Assembly (NCBI GenBank): GCA_016871215.1
Contig: VFZK01000006.1
Location: forward strand, 1 to 38,223
DNA length: 38,223 nucleotides
DNA from: Acidimicrobiia bacterium
GTDB taxonomy: Bacteria > Acidobacteriota > Terriglobia > Versatilivoradales > Versatilivoraceae
Reading direction: 5' to 3'
Part shown: piece by piece, positions 1 through 9,259 of the stretch
How positions within the stretch are numbered: position 1 is the first letter of the stretch
Layout of the letters: each line of letters starts with the position of its first letter
Notes under the pieces: generated by a model
What the model was told of the DNA's origin: nothing
Database searches by the model: none
Seen by the model: the letters and a program-made list of their open reading frames with translations, nothing else
Position numbers and translations under genes: made by a program

Positions 1-2
1 CA

Positions 3-1715
3 TTCCAGGATCGCGAGACGGGTCTGCCGGGATTCGCACAGACCGGCGCTGGCGTTGCCAGTTTCCTTCTGGGCGAAGTCAACAGTGCGACGGTGACCTC
101 CATTGTTGACACACGGGCCTACACTTCGGCATGGGGATTCTTCTTTCAAGATACCTGGCGGATGAACCCGAAGCTGACACTGACCTACGGACTCCGTTGG
201 AATAATTTCACTCCAATGAGGGAGCGCCACGACAAGATTAGTACGTTTGATCCGAACCTGCCTAATCCTGGGGCGGGTGGACGGCGGGGAGCCCTCTCGG
301 TCTATGGGACTGGAAGCGGTCGAAATGGTTTGCGGTCAGTTTCCGACCGCTACAACAAAGCATTTGCTCCCCATTTGGGTTTTGCGTACGCCTTGGATGC
401 AAAAACCGTGATCCGCGGCAGCTATGGCCTCAGCTACGCTCCTGCTTGGCAGAAGTACTACGGTTCGACGGGGCCGACCACACCGACTGCCGGGTTCTCG
501 GCAGTTCGCCAGTCCATGTCGTTGGACAACGGGGTGACTCCAGCTTTCAATTGGGATAATGGGTTCCCACTAAGGTTTCCGAATTTCCCGATTATCGACC
601 CTACTCTTCAGAATGGAGCGACCCTCGGGTTTGTCGACCGATCTGAAAACCGCCCACCCACCAGCCAGAACATCGGATTCGAGGTGGCTCGCGAACTCCC
701 TGGGCAGATGGCCATTCGCGTTGGCTATGTTGGGAACTTCTCGCACCGGCTCCCGAGCACCGGTGGTGGCGCAGACCTCAATGCCCTTGACCCCAGATTT
801 CTGAGCCTAGGATCGCTTTTGAATGCCAACATCAATTCAGCAGAGGCCATCGCCGCAGGGATTGCCAAGCCCTACCCGACGTTTAATGCAAGTGTGGCGC
901 AGGCACTGCGGCCGTATCCGCATTACCTCAACATCCCCGTTCTTGGCGCCCAGATTGGGGCTTCGACGTACCACGCACTTCAGACTAACTTCCAGAAGCG
1001 ATTGGGACAGGGGCTCACCTTTCTGGTCGCGTATACGATCTCTAAGCAGCTCACGAACGTGGACTTTCCTGGCTTCACAGGGTTTGGAACGACGGTTACA
1101 CAGCATCCTTCGCTCAGAAGCACCGCTAAGACGCTGCTGGCCAAGGATCGACCGCACATCCTGAATATGAGCTGGGCCTATGAGCTGCCCTTTGGAAAAG
1201 GGAAGAGGTATCTGTCAGGTGTCAGCGGAGGAGTCAACCAGCTGGTTGGTGGGTGGCGGGTCTCAGCGATCCAGAACTACATGTCGGGCGAACCCATCCG
1301 TGTCGCCAGTCGACAGACCATTCCCGGCGGATTCGGTGCAATCTGGCCATTGCGGGTGCCCAATGTTCCGATGGTGACCACCGGGTGTTCCGACTATAAT
1401 CCCGCCGATCCTGCTCGTAGTTTGTACCTCAATATCAATGCCTTTGCGACTCCGGCTCCGTTCACGTTTGGAAATATCAGTAGACTCCCCAACGTTCGGA
1501 ACTGCAACTTCATGGATGAGACTCTGCAAATCGACAAAAGCTTCCCGATTCGCGAACAGGTGGGGATTCAGTTCGGTACTATGATGATGAATGTTTTCAA
1601 TCGGCACGTCTTCGGCGGGTTGGGTACGGACATTAATAACCCCGCGGCCTTTGGAAGATTCACCTCCACTTCACCGCCGAGGAACATTCAATTCTACCTG
1701 AAGGTGACCTTCTAG
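3..1715 (+). CDS. Oar-like TonB-dependent receptor, C-terminal part (5' end outside window)
   Basis: The frame is open from base 3 without a stop, so this is the last 570 residues of a longer protein. It is the beta-barrel half of an Oar-like/CarboxypepD_reg TonB-dependent receptor. Such outer-membrane proteins import large substrates using TonB energy and are greatly expanded in Acidobacteriota. Visible signs are the barrel phrases 'FQDTWRMNPKLTLTYGLRW', 'APHLGFAY', 'YHALQTNFQKRLGQGL', 'GWRVSAIQNYMSGEP' and 'LQIDKSFPI', and a terminal aromatic residue (KVTF, then TAG) as expected for Bam-assembled barrels. The signal peptide, N-terminal carboxypeptidase-like domain and plug are missing only because the window begins inside the gene. 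A strong terminator follows about 50 bases after the stop, so it is probably not co-transcribed with the next gene. The substrate cannot be deduced. Confidence 0.9.
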   Translation, partial: FQDRETGLPGFAQTGAGVASFLLGEVNSATVTSIVDTRAYTSAWGFFFQDTWRMNPKLTLTYGLRWNNFTPMRERHDKISTFDPNLPNPGAGGRRGALSVYGTGSGRNGLRSVSDRYNKAFAPHLGFAYALDAKTVIRGSYGLSYAPAWQKYYGSTGPTTPTAGFSAVRQSMSLDNGVTPAFNWDNGFPLRFPNFPIIDPTLQNGATLGFVDRSENRPPTSQNIGFEVARELPGQMAIRVGYVGNFSHRLPSTGGGADLNALDPRFLSLGSLLNANINSAEAIAAGIAKPYPTFNASVAQALRPYPHYLNIPVLGAQIGASTYHALQTNFQKRLGQGLTFLVAYTISKQLTNVDFPGFTGFGTTVTQHPSLRSTAKTLLAKDRPHILNMSWAYELPFGKGKRYLSGVSGGVNQLVGGWRVSAIQNYMSGEPIRVASRQTIPGGFGAIWPLRVPNVPMVTTGCSDYNPADPARSLYLNINAFATPAPFTFGNISRLPNVRNCNFMDETLQIDKSFPIREQVGIQFGTMMMNVFNRHVFGGLGTDINNPAAFGRFTSTSPPRNIQFYLKVTF

Positions 1716-1767
1716 ATTACTGTCTTGGGACTCGCTGCCGTTAGCGGTGAGTTTTCCTGGCGACTCC

Positions 1768-1808
1768 AAAACTGCCAGTCCTTGGTCTAGGGCTGGCAGT
1801 TTTTTTTA
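1768..1808 (+). terminator. Rho-independent terminator of the receptor gene
   Basis: The arms at 1768-1781 and 1790-1803 pair over about 14 bp (one G-T wobble) around an 8-base loop, and a run of eight T follows directly. This is the clearest intrinsic terminator in the window. It separates the receptor gene from the CRTAC1-like gene. Confidence 0.9.
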
Positions 1809-2043
1809 TTTGGATCAAGCTCACGAAGTGGCACCTTGAGTATAGCCAAGGTTGTGCAGACATCGATGTGGAGGTGCCAATAAGGCCGAGGTTCGAATGG
1901 CGAGGGCGGCAAACGCAAGAGATCGGCGCGCCACAGGTAGAGCACACGCTGAGTTTCATCGGGCCCTACGGCCCCAAACTGAAGATTCAGGTTACACTGT
2001 GCTTGGCATCAGGCCTTGCAGGCGGATTTTCTCCCTTGAGTCA
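1809..2043. other. Intergenic leader before the CRTAC1-like gene
   Basis: This 235-base stretch lies between the terminator and the preferred CRTAC1 start. The downstream reading frame stays open back to 1852, but that extension is Arg/Ala-rich, has no family features and would bury the signal peptide, so I treat it as untranslated. I found no convincing -35/-10 pair. Confidence 0.4.
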
Positions 2044-3831
2044 ATGAACCCGACGCGGTACAAGCGAAGCTTTCGGCGCAACCCATTTCGGAATCGTTGC
2101 GTTCTCCTGGTTTTGCTGCTGGGTCTTGCCTCAGCAGTTCCTGCAGTGTCGCCGTCAGATCCTGCAGACACTCGAACCCAGGACCTTTTCTTGGATGTCG
2201 CGAGTGCTGTCGGTTTGGACTTTCTTCACTTCAACGGCATGTCGGGAGAGCACTACTATTGTGAGATGGTTGGCGGCGGGGCAGCCCTCTTTGACTACGA
2301 TAACGATGGAGACCTCGATATTTTTCTAGTCCAAGGCAACATCTTGGGACCGGGAAAGACGATGAAAGACATGCTCTTTCCTCCCAAGGGCTCTCTGCCT
2401 GTGAGGGCCCGGCTATATCGCAACGACCTGGATACAACTTCGCATCAGTTAGAGTTTACAGACGTCACCGAGCAAAGCCGCATCAATGCGCAGGGTTATG
2501 GGATGGGGGTGGCAGCTGCGGACATCGACAACGATGGTTGGATCGACCTCTATATGACAAATTTTGGCTCCAACCAGATGTGGCGAAACCGAGGGGACGG
2601 CACCTTTGTGGAGATTACACAGGCCTCGGGTACCAATGACTCGCGCTGGAGCGTCAGTGCCGCTTTCGTCGACTATGACCGGGATGGTTGGCTGGATCTT
2701 TTTGTGGGCAATTACGTCAACTTCAGCTTTACGAATCGGAAGAGATGCTTTGCTGGCTCTGGAGCGGAGGATTATTGTGGGCCGTTGGCTTACGAACCCG
2801 TGCCGAACCGGCTGTTTCACAACCGGAAAGACGGGACTTTCGAGGACGTCACAGCGGAGTCCCAGGTTGGCCGGGAGTTCAATGGAGCTCTCGGTGTCGT
2901 GAGCGCCGATTTCAACGGAGACGGGTGGTTAGACGTCTACGTGGCCAACGATCAACGCGCCAATGATTTGTGGATCAACCAGCGGAACGGTACCTTCAAG
3001 AACGAGGCCTTGCTGGCTGGCTGCGCCTTCAACAAAGACGGCATTCCAGAGTCCAGCATGGGTGTGGATGCGGGCGACTTCGACAACGACGGCGACGAGG
3101 ACCTGCTCGTGACCAACCTCAAGGGAGAAAAGATCACCCTCTACATGAATGATGGTAAGGGATGGTTCGAAGATCGCTCTTTCGAGGCGAACCTGGCGAT
3201 TGCCAGCAAACCGTTCACCGGTTTTGGCACAGGTTTTTTTGACTTTGACAACGACGGCTGGCTGGACATTGTGACGGCAAACGGCGAGGTCCGAACCATA
3301 GAGGGGCTGGCCCGTGCTAAGGATCCCTATCCTCTCCACCAACGCAAGCAGTTGTTTCGCAACCTGGGAAACGGACGCTACGAAGAGATCAGTTCCAGAG
3401 CTGGCACGGCTTTTGAGCTTTCGGAGGTGGGCCGGGGTGTTTCGTTTGGCGACGTGGACAACGATGGCGACGTCGACCTTTTGATAGCCAACAACAACGG
3501 GCCCGCCAGGCTGCTGCTCAACCAGTCTGGGAATCGCCAGCATTGGATAGGACTTCGGATGGTAGGCCGCACGGTTAACCGGGACATGTTGGGAAGCCGC
3601 CTGGCCATCACGCTCCCGCACGGGCAAACGCTCTGGCGTCGCGTCCATTCCGATGGCAGCTATGGGTCATCGAGCGATCCGCGCGTACTGGTCGGAATCG
3701 GCAAGGCCACTCGAGTCAGCATTGTGCGGGCCTACTGGGCAAGTGGTCACGTCGAAGAGTGGAAGGATCTGCAATCGAACTGTTATCAAACTTTACGGGA
3801 AGGCACCGGCGTCTTGCGGACCGCTCGCTGA
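2044..3831 (+). CDS. CRTAC1-like secreted protein: FG-GAP/VCBS repeats plus ASPIC/UnbV domain
   Basis: About 595 residues. An Arg-rich n-region and hydrophobic core (CVLLVLLLGLASA) form a signal peptide, which is why the ATG at 2044 is preferred over starts up to 1852. The body holds at least seven calcium-binding-like FG-GAP/VCBS blades with the motif D-x-D-N-D-G-x-x-D (for example FDYDNDGDLD, ADIDNDGWID, VDYDRDGWLD, GDVDNDGDVD), forming a beta-propeller. The last 80 or so residues are an ASPIC/UnbV domain (NRDMLGSRL, then GSYGSSSDPRVLVGIG and a terminal EG). Family members are exported and probably bind ligands or proteins; no enzymatic activity is established. Genes of this type commonly sit beside TPR proteins and TonB receptors in Acidobacteriota, as here. 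The following thioredoxin-like gene begins within a few tens of bases. Confidence 0.9.
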   Translation: MNPTRYKRSFRRNPFRNRCVLLVLLLGLASAVPAVSPSDPADTRTQDLFLDVASAVGLDFLHFNGMSGEHYYCEMVGGGAALFDYDNDGDLDIFLVQGNILGPGKTMKDMLFPPKGSLPVRARLYRNDLDTTSHQLEFTDVTEQSRINAQGYGMGVAAADIDNDGWIDLYMTNFGSNQMWRNRGDGTFVEITQASGTNDSRWSVSAAFVDYDRDGWLDLFVGNYVNFSFTNRKRCFAGSGAEDYCGPLAYEPVPNRLFHNRKDGTFEDVTAESQVGREFNGALGVVSADFNGDGWLDVYVANDQRANDLWINQRNGTFKNEALLAGCAFNKDGIPESSMGVDAGDFDNDGDEDLLVTNLKGEKITLYMNDGKGWFEDRSFEANLAIASKPFTGFGTGFFDFDNDGWLDIVTANGEVRTIEGLARAKDPYPLHQRKQLFRNLGNGRYEEISSRAGTAFELSEVGRGVSFGDVDNDGDVDLLIANNNGPARLLLNQSGNRQHWIGLRMVGRTVNRDMLGSRLAITLPHGQTLWRRVHSDGSYGSSSDPRVLVGIGKATRVSIVRAYWASGHVEEWKDLQSNCYQTLREGTGVLRTAR

Positions 3832-3868
3832 TCTGGTCACGAGTACAACACACAAGATTCTGATCACC

Positions 3869-4748
3869 GTGCTTGGGCCGTTGATCTTTGCTTCCCTGGG
3901 AATGGCCGAACTGGCGCCTGGGACTCGGGCCCCAGAATTTCCGAAGGATGCCATCTGGCTTGGGAGCCCCAGGCTTTCCTCGACGGGTGAACTGAAAGGG
4001 AAGGTGGTACTGATTGAATTCTGGGAATACACTTGCATTAATTGCATTCGCACCTTTCCCCGCCTCAAGGAACTGTACCGGCGTTATCGCCCGTTTGGGT
4101 TTGGCTCCGAGGTTGAGAATGCCATCCGTGCCTATAAGCGCTTTCATCTTCCCTATCCAGTCGTTGCAGACGTCAAGGACAAGATATGGAAGTTGTACGA
4201 CAGCCATGGCTGGCCCAACTCGTCCTTGATCGATCAGGATGGAATTATCCGTACCGTGCATCATGGAGAGAGTGGCTATGGTCAGATCGAGAAGGCGATT
4301 CAAGATCTGTTGAAGCACCGCAATCCCAACATCGATTTCTCCGGGCTGCCGATTGCCCCAGACACCGTCCTGTTCGGCGCACAGTGCGGACTTCAAACCA
4401 GTGAAATTTTCGTAGGCTATAAGCGCAGCTCTCCCAAAGGCATTGCCAACGCCGAAGGCTTTCAGCGAGAAAGAGCTGTCGTTTATGCCCCGACCAATCG
4501 CAGGGGACCGGGCGTGTTTTTCGTCGAGGGCTGGTGGTTGAACCGAGCTGACAACTTTGAATCCGGACATTTCTATGGATTCGGACGGCCAGACACTAGT
4601 GACGGTTGACTCGCATCGGATGTACTATCTCATCACGAAGGAAGAGGAAGGGCATCATGAACTCCTCTTAATTTCAAATACAGCCGGGTTGGAAGTTTAT
4701 TCATTCAGCTTCGGCAACCGTTGCCTGGAGCAGTTCGACCGGCTCTAA
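3869..4748 (+). pseudogene. DipZ-like thioredoxin-fold protein, broken by deletion and frameshift
   Basis: The first part reads as a thioredoxin/TlpA-like domain of the DipZ C-terminal type. It has a hydrophobic leader (ILITVLGPLIFASL), the redox motif C-I-N-C inside 'EYTCINCIRT' at about 4034-4045, 'PYPVVAD', and the family segment 'CGLQTSEIFVGYKR'. Two lesions are visible. At about 4092-4104 the text jumps from RPFGF straight to GSEVENA, so roughly 12 residues that family members carry between those phrases are absent. The frame then ends at 4609, while the family's C-terminal phrases (VDSHRMYYLI, HHELLLI, YSFSFG) continue in another frame from about 4557 to 4748, with part of that domain apparently lost at the junction. 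The start is uncertain (GTG at 3869 or ATG at 3902). A sequencing or assembly error could mimic the frameshift but less easily both lesions. Confidence 0.7.
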
Positions 4749-4754
4749 ATCAAC

Positions 4755-7430
4755 GTGAAATACGGCTCCCTGCTTTCCACTCTCACGTTAGTCGCCCCCT
4801 TGATCTTTGTATCGAGTTGGCCTTTGGGACCCTGCCTCTCTCGGCCACTTCAGAGCACAGAGGTACGTCTGACCGATGGGTTGGCTTCACTCAAGCAGGG
4901 TCACTTGCAGGAGGCGGAGCGTTCTTTCCTAGCCTTTGTTACAGTTCATCGTGATTCCGCAGAGGCGCACTACTGGCTGGGAATTGCCCGTATGGAACTG
5001 GAGAAGTACGACCAGGCTGAGGAGGCCTTGTTGAAGGCAATCGCTTTACGACCGCGCTATCCGGAGGCGCAGAATGCCCTTGGGGTTCTCTATGACAGGC
5101 AACAACTCTTCAAGAAATCTGAAGCTGCCTTCCATGAGGCCTTAGCCATCAAGCCGAATCACGTGAGCGCTCTTTTTAATCTCAGTGTCAGTTATCTTCG
5201 GCAGAAGAGATGTTCCGAGGCGCTGCCGCTTCTGCTTCGGGTTGCGGAGCTTGACCCTAAGCACGATCAGGCGCAGCTCCAGCTTGGAGTTGCTCACTAT
5301 GAGCTTAAGCAGTTTGAGCCAGCTCGGATCGCTTTTCAAAGATACACGGAGCTCAAACCCCTGGACAGCTTCGGACATCTACGGTTGGGTGAAGCTCTTT
5401 TCCGCCTAGGCAGGCACGACCAGGCGTTGGTCGCCTTCGAGAGAGCCAGCCAGCTGAACCCCAAGGATTCACGTTGTCTTTCCCAACTCGGTCTCACCTA
5501 TTACAACCTCGGACAGTTGCCGAAAGCTCGCGAAACTCTTGAGGAAGCCTTACGCCTCGATCCCCAGAATCGGGACGCGCACCTTAACTTGGGAATTTTG
5601 CTCTATGAGACGATGTCCTACCGGGAAGCAGCCGGTCACTTTGAACAAATCCTGACAAAGCAACCCACGGATGCGGACAGCCTATATTACCTAGCCTCGA
5701 TCGACCTCAACGAAGGTAAACTCGAGTCGGCTCGGAGCAGTCTGGAGCTATCCGTCCGGCACACGCCCGAGCATAAGAAAAGTCACTACCGACTGGGCCA
5801 GGTGTACCAGCGATTGGGACAGCTGAAGGATGCTGGGAAAGCCATGCGGCGCTTTAAAGAACTCGAAGCTGCAGAACTTCAAAACATCCCGGCTGTGGCC
5901 CGAGTTCGTGAGACTGCAAAGAGTCCTGACACGTCTCCGGCTCTGCCGCTGCCGGACACCTTGCCTGTAGCCTGCCAGGAGGGCGCGAAGCGATCGGAGG
6001 TATCTGCTCACAAGCTTCAACTCCTCGAGCGAGAGGCGTCGGCAGAGAACTATCGTGCGGCGGGTCAAACCTATCTGGAGGAGAACAACGCTCCTTGTGC
6101 GATTGCGGCTTTCGAGGCTGCTCTGAAACTCCAACCCGCAGCTTCAGAGATCCGCACCCAGTTAGGTCTCGCTTATCTGCAATCGGGTCAGCTTCAAAGG
6201 GCCGTTGATGAGCTGAGGCGGTCAGTTCAGGCAAACCCGAATGCATTCCTGGCCCATAATGGGCTGGGGTTAGCTTTGGAGGCTCTTGGCACGCTGGACG
6301 ACGCGTGCGATGAGTTCAAGGCGGCTCTGGCACAAAACCCGCAGTTTGTCCCTGCCTACTTCAACTTGGCCCATGTCCTGACCACGCAGAAGCGTCATAC
6401 CGCTGCAGCCTACTGGCTCGAAAAGGCGGTAGCCCTAGAACCCCAGGAACCGATCTATCAGCTCGCGCTTTCGGTTGCCTACGCAGAAGCAGCCAGATTC
6501 AGTGAGGCCATCTCTGTCCTGCAGAAGCTGATCTTAGATCGGCCTGGACTGTCTCAAGCGCACTTCAATCTAGCGACGGTTTATACCAGGCAGAAGCGTT
6601 TCGACGAGGCGGTGGTGCATTATGAGAAGGCCTTGGCGCTGGATTCTCAGAGCCCATCCACGCGGCTTTCTCTGGGAATCGCTCTTATGGCCAAATCTCA
6701 GCCTGGCCAGGCGCTTCCTATACTGGAAGAATACGTCAGACAGCGCCCTGACGATGCACAAGGACACTTTTGGCTTGGACAGGCACGAAAGGAATCAGGA
6801 GATTACGTTCTCGCTGCGCAAGCCCTGGAACGCTCCATACAGTTGAATCCCAACGAAGCGGAGGCCTATTATCACTTGGGCTTCACTCTAGCACGGCTGG
6901 AACGGTTCAAGGTCGCCATGCAGCACCTCGAGCAGGCCAAGAAGTTGAACCCGTCGGCTCCTGAAACTCGCTACCAACTCGCCCAGGTATTGCGGCGACT
7001 GGGGCAGTCCGCGATAGCACGAGAAGAACTCTTGGTTTTCGAGCAGCTCCAAGAGCATGGCCGGCAGAAGAAGGTGGCGGCGGGGCTGCACGCCCAAGGG
7101 AATCAACACCTGCAAGACGGAAATGTTTCGGCTGCGTCGGAGGCCTACGACCAAGCGCTCAAACTCGATCCGAACAATCCCAGCCTGCACTACAATCTTG
7201 GCTTGGCTCTGGCCCAACTGGGGAACCGAGAACGTGCGCAGTTCGAGTTTCAGAAAGCCATCGAAATCGATCCGAATCTGGGTCCGGCACATTATCACCT
7301 TGGTTTGCTTTACAGACGTGGAGGGCAAACCCAGTTGGCTGAGCGCTCTTTCCGGACTGCGGTGACTATCAACCCCGAGGATACCGACGCCCAGACGGGC
7401 TTAGCGGCTCTGTCCGCAGGAACTAAGTGA
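4755..7430 (+). CDS. Large exported TPR-repeat protein
   Basis: 891 residues from a GTG start six bases after the upstream reading frame ends. An N-terminal hydrophobic stretch (LLSTLTLVAPLIFVSSW) predicts a signal peptide or membrane anchor. Almost all the rest is tetratricopeptide repeats with the usual W/Y-LG...A...P spacing, in two arrays: about ten repeats up to residue 370, a Pro/Ser-rich linker to about 435, then about a dozen more. Both arrays run into a similar Leu-Gly-Gln segment (VYQRLGQLKDAGKAMRRF; VLRRLGQSAIAREELLVF), which suggests an internal duplication. TPR superhelices are protein-binding scaffolds, so it may organise a periplasmic or surface complex with the CRTAC1-like and second TPR proteins. 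The specific partner is unknown. No good Shine-Dalgarno precedes the GTG, so the start could be slightly off. Confidence 0.88.
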   Translation: MKYGSLLSTLTLVAPLIFVSSWPLGPCLSRPLQSTEVRLTDGLASLKQGHLQEAERSFLAFVTVHRDSAEAHYWLGIARMELEKYDQAEEALLKAIALRPRYPEAQNALGVLYDRQQLFKKSEAAFHEALAIKPNHVSALFNLSVSYLRQKRCSEALPLLLRVAELDPKHDQAQLQLGVAHYELKQFEPARIAFQRYTELKPLDSFGHLRLGEALFRLGRHDQALVAFERASQLNPKDSRCLSQLGLTYYNLGQLPKARETLEEALRLDPQNRDAHLNLGILLYETMSYREAAGHFEQILTKQPTDADSLYYLASIDLNEGKLESARSSLELSVRHTPEHKKSHYRLGQVYQRLGQLKDAGKAMRRFKELEAAELQNIPAVARVRETAKSPDTSPALPLPDTLPVACQEGAKRSEVSAHKLQLLEREASAENYRAAGQTYLEENNAPCAIAAFEAALKLQPAASEIRTQLGLAYLQSGQLQRAVDELRRSVQANPNAFLAHNGLGLALEALGTLDDACDEFKAALAQNPQFVPAYFNLAHVLTTQKRHTAAAYWLEKAVALEPQEPIYQLALSVAYAEAARFSEAISVLQKLILDRPGLSQAHFNLATVYTRQKRFDEAVVHYEKALALDSQSPSTRLSLGIALMAKSQPGQALPILEEYVRQRPDDAQGHFWLGQARKESGDYVLAAQALERSIQLNPNEAEAYYHLGFTLARLERFKVAMQHLEQAKKLNPSAPETRYQLAQVLRRLGQSAIAREELLVFEQLQEHGRQKKVAAGLHAQGNQHLQDGNVSAASEAYDQALKLDPNNPSLHYNLGLALAQLGNRERAQFEFQKAIEIDPNLGPAHYHLGLLYRRGGQTQLAERSFRTAVTINPEDTDAQTGLAALSAGTK

Positions 7431-9259
7431 ATGTCGCTAATGCTCATTCATTCTTGGCAGAGAACTGGTTGCAGAAATTGCACGGGAGCGCGTTGAAACG
7501 TCGGCCGGAATCGCCTATGGATTTTCGACTGAGTCAGTGGAAAAAAGGATCGGGGTTCATGATGATCGTGCTTCTTCTGGAGTCGACGTTCTGGATCGCC
7601 GAGGCCCATGAGAATGACACGGTGCTGAGTGGTTCTCCTTCTCTGACTGTGTCTCAGCCTTCTAGCGCCCAACCACAACTTGCCCCGGTACCCCATCCGA
7701 ATCTGGAGAGGCTGGAACCGCTGGTTCGACGGCAGATTCAATCCGCTCAAAATGAGCTGAATACGTTAACTAAAAACAAACTGGCAGCAGCCGGTCAACT
7801 GGCAATCGCTTACGGAGAACTCGGAAAACTCTACCAAGCCTATGACTTCGTCGAAGCGGCCTTGGTTTGCTATGAGAATGCACAGGCGCTCGCGCCCGAG
7901 GATTATCGATGGAACTACTACCTGGCTCATCTATATCAGGGCGAAGGCAGGTTGGACAAAGCTTCCGATTACCTGAAACGGGCTCTGGAGAAACGACCCG
8001 ATGACACAGCAGCGGTGTTAAAACTGGCGGCGATCTGCTTCGATCAAAACGATTCCGGTGTAGCAGAGACCCTCTTTCAGCGCGTCGCCAAGCTCAATGG
8101 ACGTTCAGCACCAGCCTTGGCCGGATTGGGTAGAATCGAACTGTCGCGCAAACAGTTTGACCGGGCCGTCCGCTATTTTGAGGCGGCGTTGGAAGTGGAT
8201 CCCGGTGCTTCAAGTTTGCATTACCCTTTGGCGATGGCTTATCGAAACTTGGGAGATGCTCAGAAGGCGCAGATTCACTTATCAAAGACAGGGCAAGTCA
8301 AGGCGCAAATTCCAGATCCACTCATTGAGGAGTTGCAGGGATTGAAGAAGGGCCGCTTGCCTTTGTGGTTCCAAGGGAATGAAGCCATGCAGGCCGGCCG
8401 CTTTGCCGAGGCTGCGGAAGCCTATCGCCAAATGTCTGATTCGGACCCTTCCGACCCCATGGCACGCATGTACTATGGTACCGCGTTAGCGCAGGCAGGC
8501 AACACCAACGAAGCTATTCAACAATTTGTGCAGGCCTTGCGCCAGGCTCCGCAGAATGCCGGGCTGCACTATAACCTTGGTATCGTCTTGTTGCAGCGTG
8601 GCTCTGAAGTGGAGTCGCTCAAACATTTCCAAGCCGCAGTCGATTCCGATCCGTCGTTTAAGCAGGCCAATTTCCAGCTGGCGAACCTTTCGATGCGGCA
8701 CGGGAGATTTGCCGACTCCGAACAGAGCTATGCTCGAGTGATTCAGCAGGAACCTGCGAACAGTTTTGCACGCCTGATGCAAGTCATGGCGCTGGTCCGG
8801 CTCAAACGCTATCCGGAGGCTCGACGCTTGCTCGATGACGGACTCAAAGCATTACCTAACGACCCTGATCTGACCCACGCGCTGGCGCGTCTGCTGGCAG
8901 CATGCCCACTGAAGTCTGTCCGTGACGGTCGGCGGGCCTTGGAGCTGTCGCAGAAATTGCTGAAGGCCGAAAAGAATCTGGACTTTGAGCGGGTTCAGAC
9001 ACTCTCCATGGCGATGGCGGAGGTTGGGCAATTTGATCAAGCAACCCAGCTACTCCGTTCTGTGACTGCAAAGCTGAAACAACTGCAGCGTTCCGATTTG
9101 AGCCGTTTGTTGGAGGGTCAGCTCGTTCTTTTCGAGCAGGGGAAAGCTTCCCGTGTACCTTGGCGTGATGACGATCCTGTATTTTTTCCTGTGCCGGGAT
9201 CATTGATGCTGATAACCCCGCAACAGTTGTCGCCCATGCAAGCTGGAGCCGCCAATTGA
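7427..9259 (+). CDS. Second TPR-repeat protein, translationally coupled
   Basis: 610 residues from a GTG that overlaps the previous stop as GTGA and has an AGGA about five bases upstream; both suggest translational coupling. An in-frame ATG at 7517 would instead begin directly at a signal-peptide-like segment (basic n-region, then MMIVLLLESTFWIAEA) and remains possible. After a Pro-rich spacer, TPR-like repeats fill residues of about 110-480, for example ALAGLGRIELSRKQFDRAVRYF and AGLHYNLGIVLLQRGS. A less regular helical tail follows, including 'HALARLLAACPLKSVRDGRRAL', a phrase common near the end of bacterial TPR proteins with several repeat units. Probably exported with its neighbour and acting as a scaffold. 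No catalytic motif is visible. Confidence 0.86.
   Translation: MNVANAHSFLAENWLQKLHGSALKRRPESPMDFRLSQWKKGSGFMMIVLLLESTFWIAEAHENDTVLSGSPSLTVSQPSSAQPQLAPVPHPNLERLEPLVRRQIQSAQNELNTLTKNKLAAAGQLAIAYGELGKLYQAYDFVEAALVCYENAQALAPEDYRWNYYLAHLYQGEGRLDKASDYLKRALEKRPDDTAAVLKLAAICFDQNDSGVAETLFQRVAKLNGRSAPALAGLGRIELSRKQFDRAVRYFEAALEVDPGASSLHYPLAMAYRNLGDAQKAQIHLSKTGQVKAQIPDPLIEELQGLKKGRLPLWFQGNEAMQAGRFAEAAEAYRQMSDSDPSDPMARMYYGTALAQAGNTNEAIQQFVQALRQAPQNAGLHYNLGIVLLQRGSEVESLKHFQAAVDSDPSFKQANFQLANLSMRHGRFADSEQSYARVIQQEPANSFARLMQVMALVRLKRYPEARRLLDDGLKALPNDPDLTHALARLLAACPLKSVRDGRRALELSQKLLKAEKNLDFERVQTLSMAMAEVGQFDQATQLLRSVTAKLKQLQRSDLSRLLEGQLVLFEQGKASRVPWRDDDPVFFPVPGSLMLITPQQLSPMQAGAAN

Noticed and set aside
1852-2043. 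N-terminal extension of the CRTAC1-like protein
   Set aside because: Arg/Ala-rich text with no conservation, placing the signal peptide in the interior; ATG 2044 is the sensible start.
2929-3648. 239-residue minus-strand open frame
   Set aside because: Opposite the FG-GAP repeats, whose repeated Asp/Asn codons give long antisense frames; no protein-like features.
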